Of a stretch of 64,000 bases of DNA, positions 40,401 to 52,700 are shown piece by piece. The notes below the pieces were generated by a model. That model saw only the letters and a program-made list of their open reading frames with translations. It searched no databases and was not told where the DNA came from. A program made the position numbers and the translations under genes. The DNA is from Archivesica marissinica (lineage: Eukaryota > Mollusca > Bivalvia > Venerida > Vesicomyidae): contig CM026390.1 in NCBI GenBank assembly GCA_014843695.1, positions 95,957,708 through 96,021,707 of the forward strand, in the 5' to 3' direction. The stretch's first letter is position 1, and each line of letters opens with the position of its first letter.

Positions 40401-43400
40401 ATATGATGTCATCGTGTGATGGTGGTACTGTCTCAGTGTACAGTGTATATGATGTCATCGTGTGATGGTGGTGCTGTCTCAGTGTACAGTGTATATGATG
40501 TCATCGTGTGATGGTGGTACTGTCTCAGTGTACAGTGTATATGATGCATCGTGTGATGGTGGTACTGTCTCAGTGTACAGTGTATATGATGTCATCGTGT
40601 GATGGTGGTGCTGTCTCAGTGTATGTGCAGTGTATATGATGTCATCGTGTGATGGTGGTGCTGTCTCAGTGTACAGTGTATATGATGTCATCGTGTGATG
40701 GTGGTGCTGTCTCAGTGTACAGTGTATATGATGTCATCGTGTGATGGTGGTGCTGTCTCAGTGTATGTGCAGTGTATATGATGTCATCGTGTGATGGTGG
40801 TGCTGTCTCAGTGTATGTGCAGTGTATATGATGTCATCGTGTGATGGTGGTGCTGTCTCAGTGTATGTACAGTGTATATGATGTCATCGTGTGATGGTGG
40901 TGCTGTCTCAGTGTACAGTGTATATGATGTCATCGTGTGATGGTGGTGTTGTCTCAGTGTACAATGTATATGATGTCATCGTGTGATGGTGGTGCTGTCT
41001 CAGTGTACAATGTATATGATGTCATCGTGTGATGGTGGTGCTGTCTCAGTGTACAGTTATTGTGTTGTGTGGTGGTGTGTCTCAGTGTGCAGTGTATATG
41101 ATGTCATCGTGTGATGGTGGTGCTGTCTCAGTGTACAGTGTATATGATGTCATCGTGTGATGGTGGTGCTGTCTCAGTGTATGTGCAGTGTATATGATGT
41201 CATCGTGTGATGGTGGTGCTGTCTCAGTGTATGTGCAGTGTATATGATGTCATCGTGTGATGGTGGTGCTGTCTCAGTGTACAGTGTATATGATGTCATC
41301 GTGTGATGGTGGTGCTGTCTCAGTGTATGTGCAGTGTATATGATGTCATCGTGTGATGGTGGTGCTGTCTCAGTGTATGTACAGTGTATATGATGTCATC
41401 GTGTGATGGTGGTGCTGTCTCAGTGTACAGTGTATATGATGTCATCGTGTGATGGTGGTGCTGTCTCAGTGTATGTGCAGTGTATATGATGTCATCGTGT
41501 GATGGTGGTGCTGTCTCAGTGTATGTGCAGTGTATATGATGTCATCGTGTGATGGTGGTGCTGTCTCAGTGTATGTCAGTGTATATGATGTCATCGTGTG
41601 ATGGTGGTGCTGTCTCAGTGTATGTGCAGTGTATATGATGTCATCGTGTGATGGTGGTGCTGTCTCAGTGTACATGTATATGATGTCATCGTGTGATGGT
41701 GGTGCTGTCTCAGTGTACAGTGTATATGATGTCATCGTGTGATGGTGGTGCTGTCTCAGTGTATGTGCAGTGTATATGATGTCATCGTGTGATGGTGGTG
41801 CTGTCTCAGTGTACAGTGTATATGATGGCATCGTGTGATGGTGGTGCTGTCTCAGTGTACAGTGTATATGATGTCATCGTGTGATGGTGGTGCTGTCTCA
41901 TGTACAGTGTATATGATGTCATCGTGTGATGGTGGTGCTGTCTCAGTGTATGTGCAGTGTATATGATGTCATCGTGTGATGGTGGTACTGTCTCAGTGTA
42001 TGTGCAGTGTATATGATGTCATCGTGTGATGGTGGTGCTGTCTCAGTGTATGTGCAGTGTATATGATGTCATCGTGTGATGGTGGTGCTGTCTCAGTGTA
42101 CAGTGTATATGATGTCATCGTGTGATGGTGGTGCTGTCTCAGTGTATGTGCAGTGTATATGATGTCATCGTGTGATGGTGGTGCTGTCTCAGTGTACAGT
42201 GTATATGATGTCATCGTGTGATGGTGGTGCTGTCTCAGTGTATGTGCAGTGTATATGATGTCATCGTGTGATGGTGGTGCTGTCTCAGTGTACAGTGTAT
42301 ATGATGTCATCGTGTGATGGTGGTGCTGTCTCAGTGTATGTGCAGTGTATATGATGTCATCGTGTGATGGTGGTGCTGTCTCAGTGTATGTGCAGTGTAT
42401 ATGATGTCATCGTGTGATGGTGGTGCTGTCTCAGTGTATGTGCAGTGTATATGATGTCATCGTGTGATGGTGGTGCTGTCTCAGTGTATGTGCAGTGTAT
42501 ATGATGTCATCGTGTGATGGTGGTACTGTCTCAGTGTATGTGCAGTGTATATGATGTCATCGTGTGATGGTGGTGCTGTCTCAGTGTACAGTGTATATGA
42601 TGTCATCGTGTGATGGTGGTGCTGTCTCAGTGTATGTGCAGTGTATATGATGTCATCGTGTGATGGTGGTGCTGTCTCAGTGTATGTGCAGTGTATATGA
42701 TGTCATCGTGTGATGGTGGTGCTGTCTCAGTGTATGTGCAGTGTATATGATGGCATCCTGTGTTGGTGGTACTGTCTCAGTGTATGTACAGTGTATATGA
42801 TGGCATCCTGTGTTGGTGGTGCTGTCTCAGTGTATGTGCAGTGTATATGATGTCATCGTGTGATGGTGGTGCTGTCTCAGTGTACAGTGTATATGATGTC
42901 ATTGTGTGATGGTGGTGCTGTCTCAGTGTATGTGCAGTGTATATGATGGCATCGTGTGATGGTGGTGCTGTCTCAGTGTATGTGCAGTGTATATGATGTC
43001 ATCGTGTGATGGTGGTGCTGTCTCAGTGTATGTGCAGTGTATATGATGGCATCGTGTGATGGTGGTGCTGTCTCAGTGTATGTACAGTGTATATGATGTC
43101 ATCGTGTGATGGTGGTGCTGTCTCAGTGTATGTACAGTGTATATGATGTCATCGTGTGATGGTGGTACTGTCTCAGTGTATGTGCAGTGTTTATGATGGC
43201 ATCGTGTGATTGTGGTACTGTCTCAGTGTATGTGATGTGTATATGATGGCATCTTGTGATTGTGGTACTGTCTCAGTGTATGTACAGTGTATATGATGAC
43301 ATCGTGTGATGGTGGTACTGTCTCAGTGTATGTGCAGTGTATATGATGTCATCGTGTGATGGTGGTGCTGTCTCAGTGTACAGTGTATAATGATGACATC

Positions 43401-46400
43401 GTGTGATGGTGGTGCTGTCTCAGTGTATGTACAGTGTATATGATGGCATCGTGTGATGGTGGTGCTGTCTCAGTGTACAATGTATATGATGTCATCGTGT
43501 GATGGTGGTGCTGTCTCAGTGTGCAGTGTATATGATGTCATCCTGTGATGGTGGTGCTGTCTCAGTGTACAGTGTATATGATGTCATCGTGTGATGGTGG
43601 TGCTGTCTCAGTGTACAGTGTATAATGATGACATCGTGTGATGGTGGTACTGTCTCAGTGTATGTACAGTGTATATGATGTCATCGTGTGATGGTGGTAC
43701 TGTCTCAGTGTACAGTATATATGATGTCATCTTGTGTTGGTGGTACTCTCTCAGTGTACAGTATATATGATGGCATCGTGTGATGGTGGTACTGTCTCAG
43801 TGTACAGTATATATGATGGCATCGTGTGATGGTGGTACTGTCTCAGTGTATGTACAGTGTATATGATGGCATCGTGTGATGGTGGTACTGTCTCAGTGTA
43901 CAGTATATATGATGTCATCGTGTGATGGTGGTACTGTCTCAATGTACAGTATATATGATGTCATCGTGTGATGGTGGTACTGTCTCAGTGTACAGTATAT
44001 ATGATGTCATCGTGTGATGGTGGTACTGTCTCAGTGTACAGTATATATGATGTCATCGTGTGATGGTGGTACTGTCTCAGTGTACAGTATATATGATGGC
44101 ATCGTGTGATGGTGGTACTGTCTCAGTGTACAGTATATATGATGGCATCGTGTGATGGTGGTGTTGTCTCAGTGTATGTGCAGTGTATATGATGGCATCG
44201 TGTGATGGTGGTACTGTCTCAGTGTACAGTGTATATGATGTCATCGTGTGATGGTGGTACTGTCTCAGTGTTGTGCAGTGTATATGATGGCATCGTGTGA
44301 TGGTGGTGCTGTCTCAGTGTATGTACAGTGTATATGATGTCATCGTGTGATGGTGGTGCTGTCTCAGTGTACAGTATATATGATGTCATCGTGTGATGGT
44401 GGTGCTGTCTCAGTGTACAGTGTATATGATGTCATCGTGTGATGGTGGTACTGTCTCAGTGTACAGTGTATATGATGTCATCGTGTGATGGTGGTGCTGT
44501 CTCAGTGTACAGTGTATATGATGTCATCGTGTGATGGTGGTACTGTCTCAGTGTATGTGCAGTGTATATGATGTTATCGTGTGATGGTGGTACTGTCTCA
44601 GTGTACAGTGTATATGATGTTATCGTGTGATGGTGTTACTGTCTCAGTGTACAGTGTATATGATGTTATCGTGTGATGGTGGTACTGTCTCAGTGTACAG
44701 TGTATATGATGTCATCGTGTGATGGTGGTACTGTCTCAGTGTATGTGCAGTGTATATGATGTTATCGTGTGATGGTGGTACTGTCTCAGTGTATGTACAG
44801 TGTATATGATGTCATCGTGTGATGGTGGTACTGTCTCAGTGTATGTGCAGTGTATATGATGTTATCGTGTGATGGTGGTACTGTCTCAGTGTATGTACAG
44901 TGTATATGATGTCATCGTGTGATGGTTGTACTGTCTCAGTGTATGTACAGTGTATATGATGTTATCGTGTGATGGTGGTACTGTCTCAGTGTATGTGCAG
45001 TGTATATGATGTTATCGTGTGATGGTGGTACTGTCTCAGTGTATGTACAGTGTATATGATGTTATCGTGTGATGGTGGTACTGTCTCAGTGTATGTGCAG
45101 TGTATATGATGTCATCGTGTGATGGTGGTGCTGTCTCAGTGTACAGTATATATGATGTCATCTTGTGATGGTGGTACTGTCTCGGTGTACAGTATATATG
45201 ATGTCATCGTGTGATGGTGGTACTGTCTCAGTGTACAGTATATATGATGGCATCGTGTGATGGTGGTACTGTCTCAGTGTACAGTATATATGATGGCATC
45301 GTGTGATGGTGGTGTTGTCTCAGTGTATGTACAGTGTATATGATGGCATCGTGTGATGGTGGTACTGTCTCAGTGTACAGTATATATGATGTCATCGTGT
45401 GATGGTGGTACTGTCTCAATGTACAGTATATATGATGTCATCGTGTGATGGTGGTACTGTCTCAGTGTACAGTATATATGATGTCATCGTGTGATGGTGG
45501 TACTGTCTCAGTGTACAGTATATATGATGTCATCGTGTGATGGTGGTACTGTCTCAGTGTACAGTATATATGATGGCATCGTGTGATGGTGGTACTGTCT
45601 CAGTGTACAGTATATATGATGGCATCGTGTGATGGTGGTGTTGTCTCAGTGTATGTGCAGTGTATATGATGGCATCGTGTGATGGTGGTACTGTCTCAGT
45701 GTTCAGTGTATATGATGTCATCGTGTGATGGTGGTACTGTCTCAGTGTATGTGCAGTGTATATGATGTTATCGTGTGATGGTGGTGCTGTCTCAGTGTGC
45801 AGTGTATATGTTGTCATCGTGTGATGGTGGTGCTGTCTCAGTGTACAGTGTATATGATGTCATCGTGTGCTGGTGGTGCTGTCTCAGTGTATGTACAGTG
45901 TATATGATGTCATCGTGTAATGGTGGTGCTGTCTCAGTGTATGTACAGTGTATATGATATCATCGTGTGATGGTGGTACTGTCTCAGTGTTTGTGCAGTG
46001 TATATGATGGCATCGTTTGGTGGTGATGCTGTCTCAGTGTATGTGCAGTGTATATGATGTCATCGTGTGATGGTGGTGCTGTCTCAGTGTACAGTGTATA
46101 TGATGGCATCGTGTGATGGTGGTGTTGTCTCAGTGTATGTGCAGTGTATATGATGTCATCGTGTGATGGTGGTGCTGTCTCAGTGTACAGTGTATATGAT
46201 GTCATCGTGTGGTGGTGGTGCTGTCTCAGTGTACAGTGTATATGATGTCATCGTGTGATGGTGGTACTGTCTCAGTGTACAGTGTATATGTTGTCATCGT
46301 GTGATGGTGGTACTGTCTCAGTGTATGTGCAGTGTATATGATGGCATCGTGTGATGGTGGTGGTACTGTCTCAGTGTACAGTGTATATGATGTCATCATG

Positions 46401-46681
46401 TGATGGTGGTGCTGTCTCAGTGTACAGTGTATATGATGGCATCGTGTGATGGTGGTACTGTCTCAGTGTATGTACAGTGTATATGATGTCATCGTGTGAT
46501 GGTGGTGCTGTCTCAGTGTACAGTGTATATGATGGCATCGTGTGATGGTGGTACTGTCTCAGTGTACAGTGCATATGATGGCATCGTGTGATGGTGGTGC
46601 TGTCTCAGTGTACAGTGTATATGATGGCATCGTGTGATGGTGGTGCTGTCTCAGTGTACAGTGCATATGATGTCATCGTGT
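37490..46681 (+). repeat. Large minisatellite array, 46/50 bp units
   Basis: About 190 copies of TATATGATGTCATCGTGTGA, TGGTGGTGCTGTCTCAGT, followed by GTACAGTG (46 bp) or GTATGTGCAGTG (50 bp). Left two thirds: mostly GATGTCATC and GGTGCTG. From about 43000 on: GATGGCATC, GATGTTATC, GGTACTG and CAGTATATATG variants become common. Blocks are duplicated over kilobase distances (see findings). Minus-strand frames are array artefacts. Confidence 0.98.
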
Positions 46682-46685
46682 GTTC

Positions 46686-46922
46686 AAAGTTTACTTATTT
46701 TACAACGATTGCGAAACAAACTTATATTAATCACTCTCGTTGACGCGGATGAAAGCGTAATTGAGGTAATTCGTGTGGGAGGAAACAGGTGTACCCGGAG
46801 AAATCCAACCTGTCCGATCTGTCGACACCGTACCATTTCCCATACTTCCAGGTGCGAGTATCGAACCCGGGTTGCATTTGTGAGTAAAGAGCGAGCTCAC
46901 AAATGCGCTAATCGGACAGCCA
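46686..46922 (-). mobile_element. SINE family B copy
   Basis: Reverse complement of the family B consensus, from AAAGTTTACTTATTTTACAA at the left through GGTGTACCCGGAGAAATCCA to the tRNA head GCGCTAATCGGACAGCCATG at the right. The B-box region GGTTCGATACTCG is intact. It lies directly between the 46/50 bp array and a LINE tail. Confidence 0.88.
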
Positions 46923-46999
46923 TGATTGCATTTGATTTCTATATGCCGAGGGCCTCGTCGTAGATTAACTTTTGTTAAATGAGTTCTCTCGTAAAAGTC

Positions 47000-47030
<31 letters not shown>

Positions 47031-47035
47031 GTATG
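46922..47035 (+). mobile_element. LINE 3' tail copy ending in (ATT)n
   Basis: GATTGCATTTGATTTCTATA, GCCGAGGGCCTCGTCGTAGA, TGAGTTCTCTCGTAAAAGTC, then TTTATT(ATT)n. Third copy of the tail at 6450-6530 and 6720-6860. Confidence 0.65.
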
Positions 47036-47250
47036 TGCAGTGTGCCATTCGATATTACAGCAAATCATCAGCTGCATAGTGCACATAACCACATGAATAA
47101 ATATGATTAACTAACAAATTTACATTTATTTCATTCATTTATGAACCGATATACATAAAACATAAAAATACAAACAAGAAATATATAAAACTCCATCAAT
47201 GTATATCGTCAATAATAATCTGATATAAAAACATAATTTGCAATAAAATA

Positions 47251-47400
47251 CAATCGTAAGTTGGTGCACCAAGTACTGGTTACCCAGGAAATGTGTTGTT
47301 AGGTAAACTACCCGTGTGCAACCGTTAGCGACTTCAAATAAAATGGAGCCGTTACGAGTGTGCCCTTCGGCAAGGCATTTAAATTCCACATTGCCTCTTC
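47251..47400 (+). mobile_element. SINE family C, body fragment
   Basis: GTTGGTGCACCAAGTACTGG, TTACCCAGGAAATGTGTTGT, TAGGTAAACTACCCGTGTGC match the middle of the family C copy at 63252-63511, followed by GTGTGCCCTTCGGCAAGGCA. Confidence 0.7.
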
Positions 47401-47444
47401 TCTCTCCTTCATGGCGATGGATTCCATCAGGAATGAGGTCTCGA

Positions 47445-47520
47445 GAGTGATTAATATAAGTTGAAAGAACTTGTTTCGCAATCGAGCTAAAATAAATTTG
47501 TATAAACTAATTCAAACTTT
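47445..47520 (+). mobile_element. SINE family B, tail fragment
   Basis: GAGAGTGATTAATATAAGTT, GAAAGAACTTGTTTCGCAAT, then AAAATAAATTTGTATAAACT: the last 70 bp of family B. Confidence 0.7.
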
Positions 47521-47839
47521 AATAAAAACAAAATACAATGATCGTCATGGAATGAATGGATGGATTTTAGTATGCTTAGACACAAAACACAGCAACATAG
47601 ACTATGGGCATACAGCATTTAAGTGGTACAATTGCAAGATACATTAAAATATATTATAATAAATATACTATAAAAACTCTGTTTAGGAATTGGCTAAAGG
47701 AAGCACAGATTTGGCTAAAAATAATTGGCTACAAAAAAATAAAAGCCAGAGCAGGCCCTGATAGTGAACATTAAACGGATGTGGCTTCTAAGATATTATA
47801 GGGTTGGACCCGTATGAACAACTCCTGTAATCACCCTTC

Positions 47840-48193
47840 TATACTAGAGGACATAGAAAACGTACACTTCGGATAAGTGTGTTATACATGAAAAACAATA
47901 ACTATATAAATACATAGTTTTAAACATTTTGGTAAGGAATTAATATAAGTTGTTAAAACTTGTTTTCCAATCCAATACTTACATTGTGTAGTTTGTGTAT
48001 ATTATATATACGTACTTTTAAAATGTATACTTTAATAAATACAGTTTAAACTAAACATTTTGGATATTTTCAGTTGTTCAGTTTGTGTTTTGTAAAGTTT
48101 TGTCTGTTGTCTTTGATGGAATCCTTCGTATTTCGTTTTCATGTAATGATAATCATATAATGTATGTGTGCGTTTTCTATGTCCTCCACTATA
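47840..48193. mobile_element. MITE with 23 bp inverted ends, carrying a SINE-tail insertion
   Basis: Left end TATACTAGAGGACATAGAAA ACG, right end CGTTTTCTATGTCCTCCACT ATA. At 47938-48055 a family B SINE tail is inserted and flanked by AACATTTTGG on both sides, a target-site duplication. Without the insert the element is about 240 bp. It matches the split copy at 15992-16113 and 21738-21783. Confidence 0.8.
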
Positions 48194-48246
48194 TTTTTTA
48201 ATTTATCTATAGGCCCAAATGTGACAGACACACAGTAAACGCATAC

Positions 48247-48426
48247 ACAGTGAAACCTGTCTTAAGCAGCCATCCTAGGGAATCACAGAAAGTGGCTGCT
48301 TAGCACAGGTGGCTGCTTAATAGAGGTGAAATGTATAGTAAGACAGCATATTGGGAATTTAGAAACTGGCTGCTTAATACAGGTTGGCTGTTTAATGGAG
48401 GTGACCACTAATACAGGTTTGACTGT
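48247..48426. mobile_element. MITE with ACAGTSAAACCTGT inverted ends
   Basis: Starts ACAGTGAAACCTGTCTTAAG and ends ACAGGTTTGACTGT, inverted with one mismatch. The interior repeats GTGGCTGCTTA and TGGCTGCTTAATACAGGT several times. Non-coding, 180 bp. Confidence 0.75.
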
Positions 48427-49152
48427 AGTCAGACATTGACCAGATAATAAACTTGTGAAATAGTGCCATAAGATGTTCATTGATCATGGTCGATAATGCT
48501 GCCGTTTTATAAAATAGTGGTCTATAGCTACATTAATTAACCTTACGTGATAAGTTTCATAGTTCTGCTATAGTTAATTTAATAACAACGTAACGTTTCT
48601 GGTCAAAACTAGTTAATTTAATAAAAACGTAACGTTGTAAGTTCGTGTTGATAATGCGTTGACTTCATTGAATTGATGTTGGGTTAATGTCCAGAAGAGC
48701 TTAGAGTCAAACCCTCTAAATATAATGCATGTAATCTGCAATGTGTTTATAATACAAATAGCTAGCCTACATATTATATTATTGAAGAAGAAAAATACGT
48801 GTACAAGGATCCCTATTTGGTTCAAATGAATTGACATGGTCGTATGAAAATTGATGGGAAAATTGCGAGGATTTCATTTTCTTGTTCACCATAGTCGTAG
48901 TACGGAGGACATGATACCAGATACTCGTGAATCATCACAAGAGTTCCATCTACCATTGTACGAGATTCTGAACATTCGTCGAAAAAAAGTCACTAAAATA
49001 TTACGTCTGTACAAACCTAAAACGAGGAATATAAGGAACAATTGTCAAGGTGCTAGGCAGTGTTCTGATGATAGATGTACTGAGACAACAACTGTGCACG
49101 TGTATGTGCGTAGAGATCGTCGGAACCTGAATGGGTTACTACATATTTCGGT
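48427..49152. other. Region 3' of the caspase gene
   Basis: Contains the likely caspase 3' UTR (minus strand, left of 49153). A 119-codon plus-strand frame at 48851-49210 overlaps the caspase end and shows no domain; I do not call it a gene. AATAACAACGTAACGTTTCT-like sequence occurs twice (48580 and 48620). Confidence 0.4.
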
Positions 49153-49775
49153 CTATAGAACAACTGTCCTAGATTTGTTAACCCATCCGGAACCTGGTGT
49201 TTTCTGTTGAAACACGATATCATTCGTTAGTTTATGCTCAACCACTGAAATAGCTTTCTTTTCATGCATGTCTGGGTTAGATGGTGTATTCGTCTTTCGT
49301 CGGCTCATCAGTGCAGACACTTTCGTCAACAGGTTCAGAAAATTCTTCGGCCGTCTCATATTGTAAGCCATGAGAACTTGGTGTAGATAATCTATCATCC
49401 AGGAGCCGTCACTAGTGTTCCGCCAAGCAGACAGTCCTGGTGGAATTGCGTACATCACTAACATGTCATTGTCACATTTCAATGAGGGAGTTTCAACAAT
49501 TGCGTATGGCGTTGGAGCATATATTTTACTGATGTGTTGACTCGGAGCATACGGCACGGGCATTGTAGGAGAAGTCCACCTTGTGTGTTGCTGTTGAACT
49601 TTCGGAACACAGAACGCAGTAGATGGACTATTAGGTGGCGGTCGTGTCTGAGTTGTGCTGGTTATTGTAGACGATTGATGTCTAGCTGATGATTCATCAC
49701 CTTCAGCCCACGAATCCTGTCCCGGTCTGGTATCGGACACGTCAAAATATTCCTGATTACACTGAAGTCGTCCAT
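49153..49775 (-). CDS. Caspase exon 3 (linker and p10)
   Basis: Starts after ATTAACAG; encodes DGRLQCNQEYFDVSDTRPGQ, a Pro/Ser/Thr-rich linker, then p10 from CDNDMLVMYAIPP through WRNTSDGSWMIDYL to a TAG stop at 49153. Confidence 0.9.
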
Positions 49776-52700
49776 CTGTTAATGATAACAATCTAGTTAT
49801 ACATGGAATATATAAAATTGTTGCTAAAGATTTATATAATATGTAAATATAAATATATAGCTACGTAGAACGTACATTCAAACTGGTACTGCCACCAAAG
49901 GGAAGGGCAAAACACTGTCTCTAAGGAGGAATGGTCTCTTGATATATATTATAGACTAATTTGTTCTTTAGCAACACAAACGGGAACTGAAAAAGTGGAC
50001 TCTTAATCCAAGCGGTATATTGATAGACGTGGTCTTTCGATTGTGTGTTTTACGTTTATTTATCATCGCTACCGGTTGCCCATATGAGCGACGCCTCCTG
50101 AAGAGATTGGTCATTTTAGATTGTGGAGGATAGTGCATGATACAGACAGAGACCCATTCCAGAGTCTCCTCTGGTTCATTTACGTGCACGGTGTAAAGCA
50201 CCGACACGAGAACTCGGTTTAACGTCTCATCTGAAAGACTGTTCATTTTATTAGGGTCAGACGGGGATCGACCTGGTCTTTCGAGCAAGTTTGACTGTAT
50301 ATATAGATGTTACGTCATTTATCAAATGAAATATATAACGTATAAGCACAGACGTTTGGGCTCTGGACAAATGTTTGCGGGTTCAACACCACACAACTAA
50401 AAAACTGTTTTAACTATAATATACTGATATATAGCCTTGATAGTGATGGGGTGTATTATTCAATTTGCTTGGAATGGGCGTAAACAACATGTATGTATAG
50501 TGTCAAGCCTATAGTGTATCATAGTGTTCTTAAAAAACAAAAACAAAATAAAAAAAGAGCCCGCAAACATTACAATGTTGTCCAGACCTAAAGCGTAACA
50601 GATAGATACGAATTTACATTATTACCGTTGTTAACGATGCTGCATGTTTTATCTTCATTTGTTGGAACCGCAACAAACACGTCACTACCGTGATCTAATT
50701 CTTCACCTGAAAATGATAACACTATGTTCAGTTGTAATGTTCAAAATAGTTGGTCGTTTTGCAATGAAAGATTAAGATATATTATTAGCTTAAAGTTTAA
50801 ATTTTATTTATTTTACAACCATTGCGAAGCAAGTTTTAACAACTTTTATTAAACGCTCTCGTTGGCGCGGATGAAAGCGTATATGTGAACATTCGTGTGG
50901 GAGGAAACGGAGTACCCGGAGAAAACCCACCTGCCCGATCTGACGACAACCGTACCATCTCACATATTTCCCGGTCCGAGGTTCGAACCCGGGTTACATT
51001 GGGGAGAAGCGAGCATGCTAACAACTGCGCTAACGGACTGACTGATGTAAAGCACCGACACGAGACATCGGTTTAAAGTCCTATCTGAAAGACTATGATT
51101 TTTATTAGGGTCAGACGGGGGATCGAACCTGCGATCCCTGGATTTGTTTGTGAAGATAAGCTTTACATGCTTAAATCCTAATCAATTATTCTGTATTCTG
51201 TATTATTGTAAGAGGTGCTCGACCGTCACTTGGGTGTCATTCAATGTGTGAAATAGTTATTCTGTGATCTTAGTTACATGTTTTGACACACAGTAATGGG
51301 TAGTTGTTTTAAAGCTTTTCAATTTTACACCTGCGGCGTTTAAGTTTATTATATGAAACAAACATTTTCCACAGGACTGGTGTAACATTTAACAACCATA
51401 ACAACAATGCAATCACAAAGTCATTTGAACAAATATTTATGATTTCTTCGGTCACAAGGTTATGAATCGGAAAAACGAGTGCACATGATCGACCATACAA
51501 TAAATTGGATATACAATACATGAACAGAACAGAACAGAATTATATTTCGAACTTGTACATGATACACCGTAACACAACTAGTAATAACATATATAATTAA
51601 TGATCACGTGACAATTGAAATTTAAGTGAGAGTAATATATAAATTTGAGTTTATACATTTGGCTAAAATTCAGGGTTCCCTCTGTCTGAATGTTTGTCTG
51701 CGCCACTTCTGTCGCCAATTGAAAAACACTGGAGCCGGAATTTGAAAAACACTGGAGCCAATTTAAAAAACTAGGACCCAACTAAGAGCCATATAGTTCA
51801 CAAATAAATATTTGTAGCATGTATTTGACAAACAATATCAAAAAAAAAAAAATGAAATAAAAGGTTGCTCCAAATATTTTCGCCAATTCACAAAATTTAG
51901 CGCCAATATTTGTTTTTGTCGTAATTGGCACCATTGGCGGCCGACAGCGGGAACCCTGCTAAATTATGTATAGTTTTATTATTATCGGAACTCATATAAG
52001 CCTGTTAAATTTGTATACAGACGGTATATTGCAATAGTGTGCATCAATCAAATGTTTACCGTAGGTTGTTATAACATGGACATATAAAAATAAAATGATA
52101 AATATATATCGATCCATGCACAATATAAACAACATCTCTCGTTTCTTGGAATTTGGTTCCTGCCATATCGACCTGTTTGAATACGAAGAGAATGGCCAGC
52201 TATTCTAAATTTGGTAACACCACAAGGCAGTTCATAAGGCAAATCATTTAGATAATGGTCGTAAACAAGGTTTAATATAATTATTGTTTATATCCTGTAA
52301 GTGCAGAAGTCCGTTCGTCAACACCATACCATTCCTGTAAATAAACATCGACATGTCTGCTGATCACCGCCGGGCCTCCCACAGCATTAGTAGATAACAC
52401 AAAGTGTTACTGTATATATTGATAAAGAACATTACAAAACTAAAGAACAGTTGTCTTACCTCTGCAAGCTTGTATAAAGAATAGTTTCGGCTTTCCTTTC
52501 AATGTCGGGCAGTTAGTATCGTTGAACATCTCCATAATGGTACTAGTAAAGATCCGCCGGTCGTCTGCACAAACAAGTGCGTGGTCAACTTTACCGCCCT
52601 TTGCTGGATTTGGATACTCCAGTCCATGTGTACTCATCATGAACATAAAACAATCACAGTCAGAATGATCTGTAGTTTTAGCATTGTACAATAATTGCAA

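Noticed and set aside
48851..49210. 119-codon plus frame overlapping the caspase end
   Set aside because: Antisense to the caspase 3' end, no recognisable domain, no splice or promoter signal seen.
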